A stretch of 64,000 nucleotides of DNA, from the NCBI RefSeq assembly GCF_039535115.1, contig NZ_BAAAWO010000001.1, positions 1,240,001-1,304,000 on the forward strand. Reading direction: 5' to 3'. The position numbers were made by a program, and so were the translations under genes. Shown in pieces: positions 52,730 to 61,481 of the stretch; the stretch's first letter is position 1, and each line of letters begins with the position of its first letter. The notes beneath the pieces are model-generated. The model was given only the letters and a program-made list of their open reading frames with translations. It searched no databases and was not told the origin of the DNA. This stretch comes from Paeniglutamicibacter sulfureus. GTDB lineage: Bacteria > Actinomycetota > Actinomycetes > Actinomycetales > Micrococcaceae.

Positions 52730-53506
52730 ATGAGCACTGATTCCCACTCGAATAGCGCTAACCCGGACCTGACTCCCATCGTCAGGCTCTCCGGGGTAAA
52801 CAAGCACTATGGCCACCTCCATGTTCTACAGAACATCAACCTTGAAGTCAGCAAGGGAGAAGTCGTCGTCGTACTGGGCCCATCCGGTTCGGGGAAGTCG
52901 ACCCTATGCCGCACCATCAATCGACTCGAAACCATCGATACCGGATCCATCGAAATCGATGGCAAGGTGTTGCCCGAAGAAGGCAAAATGCTGGCCAAGC
53001 TGCGTGCAGACGTCGGCATGGTGTTCCAGTCATTTAATCTCTTTGCACACAAAACCATTCTGGAGAATGTCACCTTGGGCCCGATCAAGGCCAAGGGGAT
53101 GAAGAAGTCGGATGCCGACAAGCTCGCGATGTCCCTGCTTGAACGCGTCGGTGTTGCCAACCAGAAAGACAAGCTCCCCGCACAGCTTTCCGGTGGCCAG
53201 CAGCAACGCGTGGCCATTGCCCGCGCACTCGCCATGCGTCCGAAGGTCATGCTCTTTGACGAGCCGACGTCTGCCTTGGACCCCGAAATGATCAACGAAG
53301 TCCTTGACACGATGATTGGCCTCGCCAAGGAAGGCATGACGATGATCGTGGTGACCCATGAGATGGGATTCGCCCGAAAGGCCGCCGACCGCGTGATTTT
53401 CATGGCCGATGGCCTGATCGTCGAGGAATCCACCCCCGATAAGTTCTTCACCAATCCGGAGAGTGCGCGGGCCAAGGATTTCCTCGGCAAGCTCATCACC
53501 AACTAA
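52730..53506 (+). CDS. gluA: Glutamate/polar amino acid ABC transporter ATP-binding protein
   Basis: 258 residues. Walker [11 protein letters not shown]-loop [18 protein letters not shown], signature [15 protein letters not shown], Walker [14 protein letters not shown] and switch [11 protein letters not shown]. This polar amino acid subgroup, with the GluBCD-like genes that follow, matches gluABCD of Corynebacterium glutamicum, which takes up glutamate. Start ATG 52730 fits the family N-terminus and TAGTGT 7 nt upstream. First gene of the operon. Confidence 0.92.
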   Translation: MSTDSHSNSANPDLTPIVRLSGVNKHYGHLHVLQNINLEVSKGEVVVVLGPSGSGKSTLCRTINRLETIDTGSIEIDGKVLPEEGKMLAKLRADVGMVFQSFNLFAHKTILENVTLGPIKAKGMKKSDADKLAMSLLERVGVANQKDKLPAQLSGGQQQRVAIARALAMRPKVMLFDEPTSALDPEMINEVLDTMIGLAKEGMTMIVVTHEMGFARKAADRVIFMADGLIVEESTPDKFFTNPESARAKDFLGKLITN

Positions 53507-53579
53507 AGACGTTCAACGACACTCTTACTTCGATGGATGGGAAACTCGCTCTCATCCTTGATCACAACAAGGAGAAACG

Positions 53580-54407
53580 ATGCGTAAGTCTCGCATTTCA
53601 GCAGTAGCAGCCATGGCAGCAGCCGGGGCCTTGGCCCTGACCGGTTGTGGCGGATCCGGCGGCGAAACCGCCGATGGTGACACTATCAAGATCGGCATCA
53701 AGTTCGACCAGCCAGGTCTCGGCTTCAAGGACGGCGAGGCCTACACAGGTTTCGACGTCGATGTCGCCAAGTACGTTGCCAATGAACTTGGCTTCGCGGA
53801 AGACAAGATCGAATGGGTCTCCGCCCCGTCTGCAAACCGCGAAACCCTGCTGGAAACCAAGCAGCTCGACATGATCTTCGCGACCTACTCGATCACCGAC
53901 ACCCGCAAGGAGCGCGTGGCCTTCGCCGGCCCCTACTTCGTCGCCGGCCAGGACCTCTTGGTCCGCCAGGACGACTCCTCCATCACCGGCCCGGAGACCT
54001 TGACCGGCAAGAAGCTTTGCTCGGTGACGGGTTCGACTTCGGCACAGAAGGTCTCCGACTCCTACCCCGGCGTGGCGCTGGTTGAACAGGGCGGCTACGC
54101 CGACTGCCTCGGACTGCTGGAAACCGGTGGCATCGACGCAGTCACCACCGATGACATCATCCTGGCCGGCCTTGCTGCCACCGAGGCCAACAAGGGCAAG
54201 TTCAAGGTTGTGGGCAACACCTTCTCCGAGGAGAAGTACGGTGTAGGCCTGAGCAAGGACGCCACCACCTGCGCCGACATCAACACCGCCATCACCAAGA
54301 TGATCGAATCCGGCGAATGGGAAAAGGCGCTTCAGGCCAACACAGAGGGCACCGGCTACACGCCCAACGCCGAAATGAACCCTCCGAAGCCCGAAGCCTG
54401 CGCCTAG
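53580..54407 (+). CDS. gluB: Glutamate-binding lipoprotein of the ABC transporter
   Basis: 275 residues, family 3 solute-binding protein. The signal ends in lipobox LTGC, Cys 23. GIKFDQPGLGFKDGEAYTGFDVDVAKYVANELGF and DMIFATYSITDTRKERVAFAGPYF are the ligand-binding lobe signatures. CSVTG and ADCLG contain a likely disulfide pair. AAGGAGA lies 4-5 nt before ATG 53580. It is separated from gluC by a stable hairpin. Glutamate specificity is inferred from the operon. Confidence 0.92.
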   Translation: MRKSRISAVAAMAAAGALALTGCGGSGGETADGDTIKIGIKFDQPGLGFKDGEAYTGFDVDVAKYVANELGFAEDKIEWVSAPSANRETLLETKQLDMIFATYSITDTRKERVAFAGPYFVAGQDLLVRQDDSSITGPETLTGKKLCSVTGSTSAQKVSDSYPGVALVEQGGYADCLGLLETGGIDAVTTDDIILAGLAATEANKGKFKVVGNTFSEEKYGVGLSKDATTCADINTAITKMIESGEWEKALQANTEGTGYTPNAEMNPPKPEACA

Positions 54408-54424
54408 ACACTGATCGTTATCAC

Positions 54425-54463
54425 AGGTCCCATCCGGCGCGCGATCCGCGCCGGATGGGACCT
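54425..54463 (+). terminator. Intercistronic hairpin between gluB and gluC
   Basis: AGGTCCCATCCGGCGCG (54425-54441) and its exact complement (54447-54463) form a 17-bp perfect stem with a 5-nt loop. No T-run follows, so it is unlikely to be a full terminator. It probably protects the gluA-gluB mRNA end from exonucleases or partly attenuates, giving more binding protein than permease. Confidence 0.65.
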
Positions 54464-54492
54464 ACCTCAATCGCACCCTAAAGGAGTAAGCC

Positions 54493-55173
54493 ATGCAAGG
54501 CTACCTTTCCCTATGGGATGAATACGGCGGACAAATGATGTCCGCCTTCTGGGGCAACCTGCAGCTGACATTTTGGGCAGCCATCGGGTCGTTGGTCCTG
54601 GGCACACTCTTGGCATTGATGCGTATTTCGCCGGTACCAAGCTTCCGCGCCTTCGGAACCTCTTACGTGAACATCTTCCGAAACACCCCGCTGACCATCA
54701 TCATGGCCTTTGGCGTGTTGGTTCTCTTTGGCGTGTTCAGGGTCCAGTTCAGCTCGGATTTCAATCTCAACTTCTTCCAGATCGCCATTCTCGGTTTGAC
54801 GATCTACCACTCCGCCTTTGTGTGTGAGGCCATTCGTTCAGGCGTCAACACCGTGCCGCTGGGCCAGGCCGAGGCGGCCCGCGCCATCGGGCTGAGCTTC
54901 TTGCCCGCCGCACGCCTGGTCATCCTGCCGCAGGCCTTCCGCGGGGCCATTGCCCCGCTGGGCAACGTGCTGATCGCGTTGATCAAGAACACGACGGTCG
55001 CCGTGGCAGGTTCGGTGGCCGAGATCTCGGGCCTCATGAAGACCATGCTTGAGTTCCGCGCCGATGTCGGGATCCTGATCTTCCTCACCATCGCCGTGTT
55101 CTTCGTGATCGTCGTGATCCCCGTTGGCTTGCTCACCACGTACCTATCCAAGAAGTTGGCGGTGGCACGATGA
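54493..55173 (+). CDS. gluC: Glutamate ABC transporter permease
   Basis: 226 residues, HisM/GlnP-type permease. NIFRNTPLTIIMAFGVL is the N-terminal signature of polar amino acid permeases, and EAARAIGLSFLPAARLVILPQAFRGAIAPLGNVLIALIKNTTVA is the coupling-helix region. AAAGGAG lies 5 nt before ATG 54493. It overlaps gluD by 4 nt. Confidence 0.93.
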   Translation: MQGYLSLWDEYGGQMMSAFWGNLQLTFWAAIGSLVLGTLLALMRISPVPSFRAFGTSYVNIFRNTPLTIIMAFGVLVLFGVFRVQFSSDFNLNFFQIAILGLTIYHSAFVCEAIRSGVNTVPLGQAEAARAIGLSFLPAARLVILPQAFRGAIAPLGNVLIALIKNTTVAVAGSVAEISGLMKTMLEFRADVGILIFLTIAVFFVIVVIPVGLLTTYLSKKLAVAR

Positions 55174-56072
55174 AAGTCTCCGAATCCGTTCTGTTCGACG
55201 CGCCCGGGCCCAAGGCCCGGCGCCGCGTCCTCGTCATCAACGTCATCGGCGTGCTGCTGGCTATCCTTCTGGTCTACTACCTGTATAAGGTCCTGAACGA
55301 TGCCGGTCAGTTGACTGCCGAGAAGTGGTCGGTGTTCGGTGAGGGCTCCATCTGGGAGAACTACATCGTCCCCGGCCTGCTGAACACCCTGCGCGCCGCG
55401 GCAGTTGCCATCGTCACGTCCTTGATATTCGGGTTCATCTTTGGCATCGGGCGCCTGTCCACCAACAAGGTGGTCAACTGGATCAGCTCCATTGTCGTGG
55501 AGTTCTTCCGTGCGGTGCCGGTGCTGCTGATGATGATCTTCCTCTGGATCATCCTGGCTCGCTCCGGGATCGTGGCCCCCAGCGACTCGCCGTTCGTCGC
55601 GGTGGTCGTGGGCCTGACGCTGTACAACGGATCGATCGTTGCCGAGTTGATTCGCTCGGGCGTCTTCGGCCTGCCCAAGGGCCAGCGCGAGGCGGGCATC
55701 GCCATTGGCCTGACCCGCGGGCAGTCGCTGCGCAACGTTGAGATCCCGCAGGCACTCATCGCGATGCTGCCGGCGCTGATCGGCCAGTTCGTGGTCATCC
55801 TGAAGGACTCCGCGCTGGGGTACATCATCAACTTCAACGAGTTGCTCTTCAACGGCAGGCTCATCGGCACGGGCAACGCCAACGTGCTTCAGGCACTCGT
55901 GGTGGTGGCAGCCATCTTCATCCTGATCAACTTCGCTCTCTCGAAGCTGGCCTCCGTGGTCGCGGGCCGGCTCAGCAGCCGCGGCATCAGCGCGGGCAAG
56001 CCCATGGACCCGGCAGTGCCGGTGGTGGTCGCCGACCTGAGCACCAAGGTTCCCGGAGGTCCGGCCACCTAG
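55170..56072 (+). CDS. gluD: Glutamate ABC transporter permease
   Basis: 300 residues, the second permease of the pair. EFFRAVPVLLMMIFLWIIL and GQREAGIAIGLTRGQSLRNVEIPQALIAMLPALIGQFVVILKDSALGYII are the family signatures. It is longer than GluC through N-terminal and C-terminal cytoplasmic extensions. ATG 55170 overlaps the gluC stop (ATGA). Confidence 0.93.
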   Translation: MKVSESVLFDAPGPKARRRVLVINVIGVLLAILLVYYLYKVLNDAGQLTAEKWSVFGEGSIWENYIVPGLLNTLRAAAVAIVTSLIFGFIFGIGRLSTNKVVNWISSIVVEFFRAVPVLLMMIFLWIILARSGIVAPSDSPFVAVVVGLTLYNGSIVAELIRSGVFGLPKGQREAGIAIGLTRGQSLRNVEIPQALIAMLPALIGQFVVILKDSALGYIINFNELLFNGRLIGTGNANVLQALVVVAAIFILINFALSKLASVVAGRLSSRGISAGKPMDPAVPVVVADLSTKVPGGPAT

Positions 56073-56100
56073 GCCAACCCGGACAGGTCACAGCACGGCG

Positions 56101-56163
56101 AAAAGGGCCGGGCGGCAGTCGGTCTCGTGATCCACGAGACGTCGAATGTCGCCCGGCCCTTTT
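56101..56163 (+). terminator. Terminator after gluD, probably bidirectional
   Basis: AAAAGGGCCGGGCG pairs with GCCCGGCCCTTT, with a nested GTCTCGTG/CACGAGAC stem. Flanking A- and T-runs suit termination in both directions, between convergent gluD and dapE. Confidence 0.75.
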
Positions 56164-56207
56164 GCGCCGGTGATGGATCCCGGCGGCGCGCCGGGATCCG
56201 GGGGGTG

Positions 56208-57344
56208 CTAGGCGGAGGGGGCTTCGCCTAGCCAGCGGCGCAGTGCGGCCAGGCAGTCGTGGATGGCGGTGCGGGTGACATGTTCGTCGTCCGAATGCGC
56301 CAGCAGGGCATCGCCCGGACCGAAGTTGACCGCGGGAATGCCCAGCGCCGAGAAGCGGGCGACATCGGTCCACCCGAACTTCGGCTTCGGGATCTGGCCC
56401 ACCGCTTCAACGAAGGAGGCTGCTGCAGGATGCCGCAGCCCGGGCCGGGCACCGCCGGCACCATCGGTGCGGACGATCTCGAATCCCTCAAAGAGCTCGA
56501 ACACGTGGGCCTCGGCGGCCTCCACGTCCTTGTCGGGGGCGAAGCGGTAGTTGACCTCGACCTCGCAGTAGTCAGGAATCACGTTGCCGGCGATGCCGCC
56601 GTTGATGCGGACTGCATTGAGCGACTCGCGGAATTCCAGTCCGTCGACCTCCACGGTCTGGGGCGTGTAGCCGGCCAGGATCGCCAGGATGGGTGCGGCG
56701 GCGTGGATGGCGTTTTCGCCCATCCAGGCGCGGGCCGAGTGGGCGGCGACGCCGCGGGTGCGCACCTTGTAGCGGCTGGTGCCGTTGCAGCCGCCCTCCA
56801 CGGTGCCGTCGGTGGGTTCAAGCAGGATGGCGAAATCGCCGCCGAGCAGTTCCGGGCAGTTGCGGAAGAGCCGGCCCAGGCCCGACTTGGAGCCCTCGAC
56901 TTCCTCGTGGTCGTAGAAGATGTAGGTGACGTCCCGGTTCGGGTCCTGCAGCGTGGCAGCCAGGGCAAGCTGCACCGCCACCCCGCCCTTCATGTCGGTC
57001 GCGCCGCGGCCGTAGAGGGTCTCCCCCTCCCAGCTCACCGGCACTGTCCCCCGGGCACCGGGGGTCGTGGGCAGCGGCACGGTGTCAAGGTGGCCGGCCA
57101 GGATCACCCGCTCCGCCCGGCCCAGCGTCGTGCGGGCCACGATCGAGTCCCCGTCGCGGTGCAGCGACAGGCCCGGGATCCGGCGCAGGGCCGCTTCAAG
57201 GGCGTCCGCCAGGGCGGTCTCGTTCCCGGAGACGGACTCGATGTCCATCAGCCGGGCGGTCAGGTCCGCCACGTCTTCGCGCAGGTCCAGGTCAATGGGC
57301 GTGGCGGGGGCGGCGGGGTTTGCGGGGCTGGGTTTGCTGTGCAC
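56208..57344 (-). CDS. dapE: Succinyl-diaminopimelate desuccinylase
   Basis: 378 residues, M20 metallopeptidase family. Metal-binding ILAGHLDTVPLP, YGRGATDMKGGVAV, the catalytic Glu in YDHEEVEGSKSG and AVNFGPGDALLAHSDDEHV. It removes succinate from N-succinyl-LL-diaminopimelate in lysine and cell-wall synthesis. The start is GTG 57344: TAATCT lies exactly 6 nt upstream, so it is likely leaderless. It diverges from dapD, two steps earlier in the same pathway. Confidence 0.93.
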   Translation of the reverse strand: MHSKPSPANPAAPATPIDLDLREDVADLTARLMDIESVSGNETALADALEAALRRIPGLSLHRDGDSIVARTTLGRAERVILAGHLDTVPLPTTPGARGTVPVSWEGETLYGRGATDMKGGVAVQLALAATLQDPNRDVTYIFYDHEEVEGSKSGLGRLFRNCPELLGGDFAILLEPTDGTVEGGCNGTSRYKVRTRGVAAHSARAWMGENAIHAAAPILAILAGYTPQTVEVDGLEFRESLNAVRINGGIAGNVIPDYCEVEVNYRFAPDKDVEAAEAHVFELFEGFEIVRTDGAGGARPGLRHPAAASFVEAVGQIPKPKFGWTDVARFSALGIPAVNFGPGDALLAHSDDEHVTRTAIHDCLAALRRWLGEAPSA

Positions 57345-57350
57345 AATCCA

Positions 57351-57356
57351 AGATTA
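57351..57356 (-). promoter_or_regulatory. dapE: -10 box of leaderless dapE
   Basis: TAATCT on the minus strand, then 6 nt and GTG 57344. It occupies the place where the dapD -35 box should be. Confidence 0.55.
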
Positions 57357-57372
57357 GTACCCGGGGCCGCGC

Positions 57373-57378
57373 TAGGAT
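57373..57378 (+). promoter_or_regulatory. dapD: -10 box of leaderless dapD
   Basis: TAGGAT, then 6 nt and ATG 57385. It lies where the dapE -35 box should be, so the two promoters overlap. Confidence 0.55.
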
Positions 57379-57384
57379 TGATTC

Positions 57385-58347
57385 ATGACTCCGGTAGACA
57401 CCCCATCCACGCACGCCTCCACACACGACCTCAGGATCGCCTCGGCCCACGGCCTGGCCACCTATGCCGCCGACGGCTCGGTGCTGGACGCGTGGTTCCC
57501 CAATCCCGTCGTCGGTGTCCTGGAAGACGCCGCGCAGATTTCCGGGGACCTGGCTGCCGCCGCCCGGGACGATGACGGGCGTGGCACCACGCAGGCCGTG
57601 ATCGCCCTTGAAATCAACCTCGACGTTGCCCCCGCTGACACCGCGGATGTCTGGTTGCGCCTGCACCTGCTCTCCCACCGACTGGTGACCCCCAACAACG
57701 TCAACCTCGACGGGGCCTTCGGCCTGCTCCAAAACGTCGTGTGGACGAACTTCGGACCCTGCGCAGTAGCAGACTTCGAACGCACCCGCCTGCGCCTGCG
57801 CCCGCGCGGTGCCCTGACCGTCTACGGGGTCGACAAGTTCCCCCGGATGCTCGATTACGTCGTTCCCGCAGGGGTCCGCATTGCCGACGGCGGCCGCGTC
57901 CGCCTGGGTGCGCACCTGGCATCGGGCACCACCGTCATGCACGAGGGCTTCGTGAACTTCAATGCCGGCACCCTGGGCGCCTCGATGGTCGAGGGCCGGA
58001 TCTCCGCCTCGGTCGTGGTGGGCAACGGTTCGGATGTTGGCGGCGGTGCCTCCATCATGGGGACCCTCTCCGGCGGAGGCAAGGAACGGATCGTCATCGG
58101 CGAACGCGTGCTGCTTGGCGCTAACTCCGGCGTGGGCATTTCCATCGGGGACGACTCGGTCGTCGAAGCCGGCCTCTACGTCACCGCCGGAACCCGCGTC
58201 CAGCTCGGGAACACCGTGGTCAAGGCCGTTGAACTTTCCGGAGTTCCGAACCTGCTCTTCCGCCGCAACTCGCTCACCGGTGCCGTGGAGGCGCTGCCGC
58301 GGGCCGGCCAACATGTGGAATTGAACAGCGTCCTGCATGCCAACTGA
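57385..58347 (+). CDS. dapD: Tetrahydrodipicolinate N-succinyltransferase (actinobacterial type)
   Basis: 320 residues. The C-terminal half is a left-handed beta-helix built from hexapeptide repeats (VRIADGGRVRLGAHLASGTTVMHEGFVNFNAGTLG, VVVGNGSDVGGGASIMGTLSGGGKERIVIGERVLLGANSGVGISIGDD). The longer N-terminal domain is typical of the actinobacterial type. It uses succinyl-CoA on tetrahydrodipicolinate. ATG 57385 follows TAGGAT by 6 nt. The next gene overlaps its end by 11 nt. Confidence 0.95.
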   Translation: MTPVDTPSTHASTHDLRIASAHGLATYAADGSVLDAWFPNPVVGVLEDAAQISGDLAAAARDDDGRGTTQAVIALEINLDVAPADTADVWLRLHLLSHRLVTPNNVNLDGAFGLLQNVVWTNFGPCAVADFERTRLRLRPRGALTVYGVDKFPRMLDYVVPAGVRIADGGRVRLGAHLASGTTVMHEGFVNFNAGTLGASMVEGRISASVVVGNGSDVGGGASIMGTLSGGGKERIVIGERVLLGANSGVGISIGDDSVVEAGLYVTAGTRVQLGNTVVKAVELSGVPNLLFRRNSLTGAVEALPRAGQHVELNSVLHAN

Positions 58348-59254
58348 CGCACACCAACGCGTGCTCTCGTTGGGCTCGCGGCATGCCGACCGGCATCATG
58401 GTCGGCACCGCGGGCCCCGACGCTGGGGCCGCACCTTTTTGGCCCTGGTGCTTGCCATGGGGCTCATCGGCGGTGGGCTCTACGCCGCGGTGAACTTCAT
58501 CGGGATCGATGCCACGGTGGTACGCCAGAAATGCACCGCCCTGGTGGGTTCGACGCTGCACACCTTGACCCCGGACCAGGCCTCGAACGCCGCGGTGATC
58601 GCCGCTGCGGCCACCAAGCGGAAGATGCCCACGCGTGCAGCCACCATCGGGATCGCCACCTCGATGCAGGAATCCAAGCTCACCAACATCGACTACGGCG
58701 ACAACGCCGGCCCGGATTCGCGCGGCCTGTTCCAGCAACGCCCGTCCATGGGCTGGGGCACCGAGGAGCAGGTCCAGGATCCGGTCTATGCCGCCAACCG
58801 CTTCTTCCAGGAGCTGGAGACCTTTGACTACGAGTCGATGGCCCTGACCGACGCGGCGCAAAAGGTGCAGCGCTCCGCCTACCCGCAGGCCTACGCCAAG
58901 CATGAGGAAGAGGCCAGCGCCTTTGCCTCGGCGCTCACCGGGGCCTCCCCCTCGACGCTCAATTGCACGCTGCGCCCGACGGATGGTGCCGGCTCGGCCA
59001 CGACGGTGGCGGCCGACCTGTTGGCGGCCACGGGCCAGAAGACCGACGACCTGGCCGGAAACCGCGTGCGCATCGCCGTACGCGGCGACCAGGGCTGGGC
59101 CATCGCCCAGTGGGCCGTGGCCAACGCGCAGAAGCACCAAACCGAGTCGGTCTCCTACGCGGGACTGGTGTGGAACCGCTCCGAGGGCCGCTGGGTGCCG
59201 GCGGCGACCACGGACGGCTACGTCATCATCTCCCTGGCAGGTTCCGCGAAATAA
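58337..59254 (+). CDS. Membrane-anchored protein with a lysozyme-like domain
   Basis: 305 residues. A short cytoplasmic His/Arg-rich segment and one membrane helix (TFLALVLAMGLIGGGLYAAVNFI) anchor it. The external part has RAATIGIATSMQESKLTNIDYGD and SRGLFQQRPSMGWGTEEQVQDPVYAANRFFQEL, which resembles a lysozyme/transglycosylase-like fold; the Glu in QES is the candidate catalytic residue. Such proteins are often vaguely named in databases. Its ATG lies 11 nt inside dapD, so the two are co-translated, linking diaminopimelate supply with a cell-wall protein. Enzyme activity is inferred. Confidence 0.75.
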   Translation: MPTDAHQRVLSLGSRHADRHHGRHRGPRRWGRTFLALVLAMGLIGGGLYAAVNFIGIDATVVRQKCTALVGSTLHTLTPDQASNAAVIAAAATKRKMPTRAATIGIATSMQESKLTNIDYGDNAGPDSRGLFQQRPSMGWGTEEQVQDPVYAANRFFQELETFDYESMALTDAAQKVQRSAYPQAYAKHEEEASAFASALTGASPSTLNCTLRPTDGAGSATTVAADLLAATGQKTDDLAGNRVRIAVRGDQGWAIAQWAVANAQKHQTESVSYAGLVWNRSEGRWVPAATTDGYVIISLAGSAK

Positions 59255-59270
59255 CGCCGAAACCCTGCGC

Positions 59271-59870
59271 CTAGGTCATCAGGTCGATAATGGGCTGCAG
59301 GTAGCTGCGGAAAAGCGTCGCATCCCGCATCAGTTCCTGGCTCAGGATCACCGTGTCCGGTTCAACGAACCAGGCGCGACGCTCGGCCAGCGGCAGCTCG
59401 ACCAGCTTCAGATGCAGGTCATCGAGGTTCTTGCCCTCCAGCTCCCGTTCGGCGAAGAGATGCGCCAAGAGCTGGAGCCGCTCCTTGGTGTTGTCGACGC
59501 AGTAATCCCGGTACTCCCCCACCCTGTTCTGCGTCCAGGTGTAGGCGTTGCCGTAGTGGGCACGCAAGAGGTGTTGCAGGCTCGGTGAATCGGAGAAGCC
59601 CGGAAAGTCGGGTTCCGCGTGGATGTCGATGGTCGGTTGGCCGTTGGCCAGGATCTGCTCCCACCAGCTTTGCCATTCCTGGCGCAGTTCTCCGGCGGCA
59701 TTCTCGGACAGCTCCCGCGCGGCAGCCGGCTTGACCCTGGGACTCAGCGGCGCGAGGGACATTGCCCCCATCGGCTCGATGGCCGCCAAATCCCGGAAAT
59801 ATAGCGCCAGCAACATCTCCTTGTCGATATCGGCCGAAACCTTCCAACCCGAACCAGACTCCAGCACCAT
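59271..59870 (-). CDS. Protein of unknown function
   Basis: 199 residues, soluble, no signal peptide, with Trp- and Leu-rich helices (LRQEWQSWWEQILANGQPTIDIHAEPDFPGF, NAYTWTQNRVGEYRDYCVDNTKERLQLLAHLFAERELEG) and AWFVEPDTVILSQELMRDATLFRSYLQPI at the end. I do not recognise a family. Base composition matches its neighbours. ATG 59870 is chosen; an upstream in-frame Met adds 21 residues of doubtful character. It is convergent with the lysozyme-like gene; the citrate synthase gene lies further upstream on the same strand. Confidence 0.6.
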   Translation of the reverse strand: MVLESGSGWKVSADIDKEMLLALYFRDLAAIEPMGAMSLAPLSPRVKPAAARELSENAAGELRQEWQSWWEQILANGQPTIDIHAEPDFPGFSDSPSLQHLLRAHYGNAYTWTQNRVGEYRDYCVDNTKERLQLLAHLFAERELEGKNLDDLHLKLVELPLAERRAWFVEPDTVILSQELMRDATLFRSYLQPIIDLMT

Positions 59871-59981
59871 ATGTGCACACCCGTTTCCGTTAAATCCCCT
59901 GCCTAAATCTAGGATAAGCCCGAAATGGCACAAAAGCCCCGCAAGTCCGGGGATCAGCGTGCAGCCGGCCGTTCACGGCAA

Positions 59982-60032
59982 AGGGGGCCGGCACCGCTGA
60001 AGGATACATCTCCTTCAACGATGCCGGCCCCC
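59982..60032 (-). terminator. Terminator after gltA
   Basis: AGGGGGCCGGCA and TGCCGGCCCCCT form a long stem with a nested GAAGGA/TCCTTC hairpin; only TTT follows on the minus strand. Probable terminator. Confidence 0.55.
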
Positions 60033-60094
60033 TGGGCTTGCATTGCCGCGGTTCGCGCGGCGGGATCCCTTCCCCGCTGCGGCTCCGGACCGAC

Positions 60095-61378
60095 TTAGCG
60101 GTTCGGGTAGGTGCGCTCCGACTCGCCGATGTAGAGCTGGCGCGGGCGCCCGATCTTCATTTCCGGATCCTGGATCATTTCACGCCACTGCGCGATCCAG
60201 CCCGGCAGACGTCCGATGGCGAACAGCACGGTGAACATCTTCTCCGGGAAACCCATGGCCTTGTAGATCAGGCCGGTGTAGAAGTCGACGTTCGGGTAGA
60301 GCTTGCGCGAGATGAAGTAGTCGTCGTTGAGCGCGCGCTCTTCGAGGGACATCGCGATGTCCAGCAGCTCGTCGTTGCCGCCGAGCTTCCCGAGGATCTC
60401 GTGGGCCGTGTTCTTGATGATCTTGGCGCGCGGATCGTAGTTCTTGTAGACGCGGTGTCCGAAGCCCATGAGGCGGACGCCGTCTTCCTTGTTCTTGACC
60501 TTCTCCATGAAGTCGGCGGGCTTCAGGCCCTCGGACTGGATCTGGCGCAGCATCTTCAGCACTGCCTCGTTGGCGCCGCCGTGGGCGGGGCCGAAGAGTG
60601 CGTTGATTCCGGCGGAGACCGATGCGAACATGTTCGCGTTCGAGGAACCGACCAGGCGCACCGTGGAGGTGGAGCAGTTCTGCTCGTGGTCCGCGTGCAG
60701 GACCAGCAGCTGGTCAAGGGCCTTGACCATGACCGGATCCAAGTCATACGGCTCGGCGGCGAGGCCGAAGCTCAAGCGCATGAAGTTCTCGACCAGGTTC
60801 ATCGAGTTGTCCGGGTAGAGCAGTGCCTGCCCGATGGACTTCTTGTGCGCGTAGGCGGCAAGCACCGGCATCTTGGCCAGCAGGCGGATGGTCGAGAGCT
60901 CGACCTGTTCCTCGTTGAACGGATCCAACGAATCCTGGTACCAGGTGGAGAGGGCGGAAACGGCCGAGGAGAGCACCGGCATCGGGTGCGCGTCGCGCGG
61001 GAAGCCGCCGAAGAAGCCCTTGAGCTCTTCGTGCAGCAGCGTGTGCCGGCGGATCTTCTGGTCGAATTCCTCCAGTTCGGTGGCCGAGGGCAGGTTGCCG
61101 TAGATCAGCAGGTAGCTGGTCTCCAGGAAGCTGGACTTCTCGGCCAGCTGTTCGATCGGGTAACCGCGGTAGCGCAGGATCCCCGCATCGCCATCGATGA
61201 AGGTGATCGCGGACTTGGTTGCCGCAGTGTTCATGAAGCCCGGGTCGTACGTCACGCCGCCTGTCGCCTTCAACAGGGGGGCGATGTTAAAGCCATTGTT
61301 GCCTTCTACCGCGGGCACAACAGGGAGTTCGATGCTGTTGCCGCCGAAGCTGAGCTGAGCAGAATTGTTTTCCGTCAT
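60095..61378 (-). CDS. gltA: Citrate synthase
   Basis: 427 residues, type II citrate synthase. YDPGFMNTAATKSAITFIDGDAGILRYRGYPIEQLAE at the N-terminus, the catalytic His in GPAHGGANEAVLKML and VRLMGFGHRVYKNYDPRA, and the C-terminal PLYIGESERTY-type end (RQLYIGESERTYPNR). It condenses acetyl-CoA and oxaloacetate. TAGGAGAG lies 4-5 nt before ATG 61378. Monocistronic. Confidence 0.96.
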   Translation of the reverse strand: MTENNSAQLSFGGNSIELPVVPAVEGNNGFNIAPLLKATGGVTYDPGFMNTAATKSAITFIDGDAGILRYRGYPIEQLAEKSSFLETSYLLIYGNLPSATELEEFDQKIRRHTLLHEELKGFFGGFPRDAHPMPVLSSAVSALSTWYQDSLDPFNEEQVELSTIRLLAKMPVLAAYAHKKSIGQALLYPDNSMNLVENFMRLSFGLAAEPYDLDPVMVKALDQLLVLHADHEQNCSTSTVRLVGSSNANMFASVSAGINALFGPAHGGANEAVLKMLRQIQSEGLKPADFMEKVKNKEDGVRLMGFGHRVYKNYDPRAKIIKNTAHEILGKLGGNDELLDIAMSLEERALNDDYFISRKLYPNVDFYTGLIYKAMGFPEKMFTVLFAIGRLPGWIAQWREMIQDPEMKIGRPRQLYIGESERTYPNR

Positions 61379-61481
61379 TGTCTCTCCTAACCGGAATGCA
61401 GATGAATCCGATGGTCAGTAATCACTGTCACGCTACCGTTTAGTAGGCTCTTGACACTAATTGGTTGGTCACGTTTGCCGT

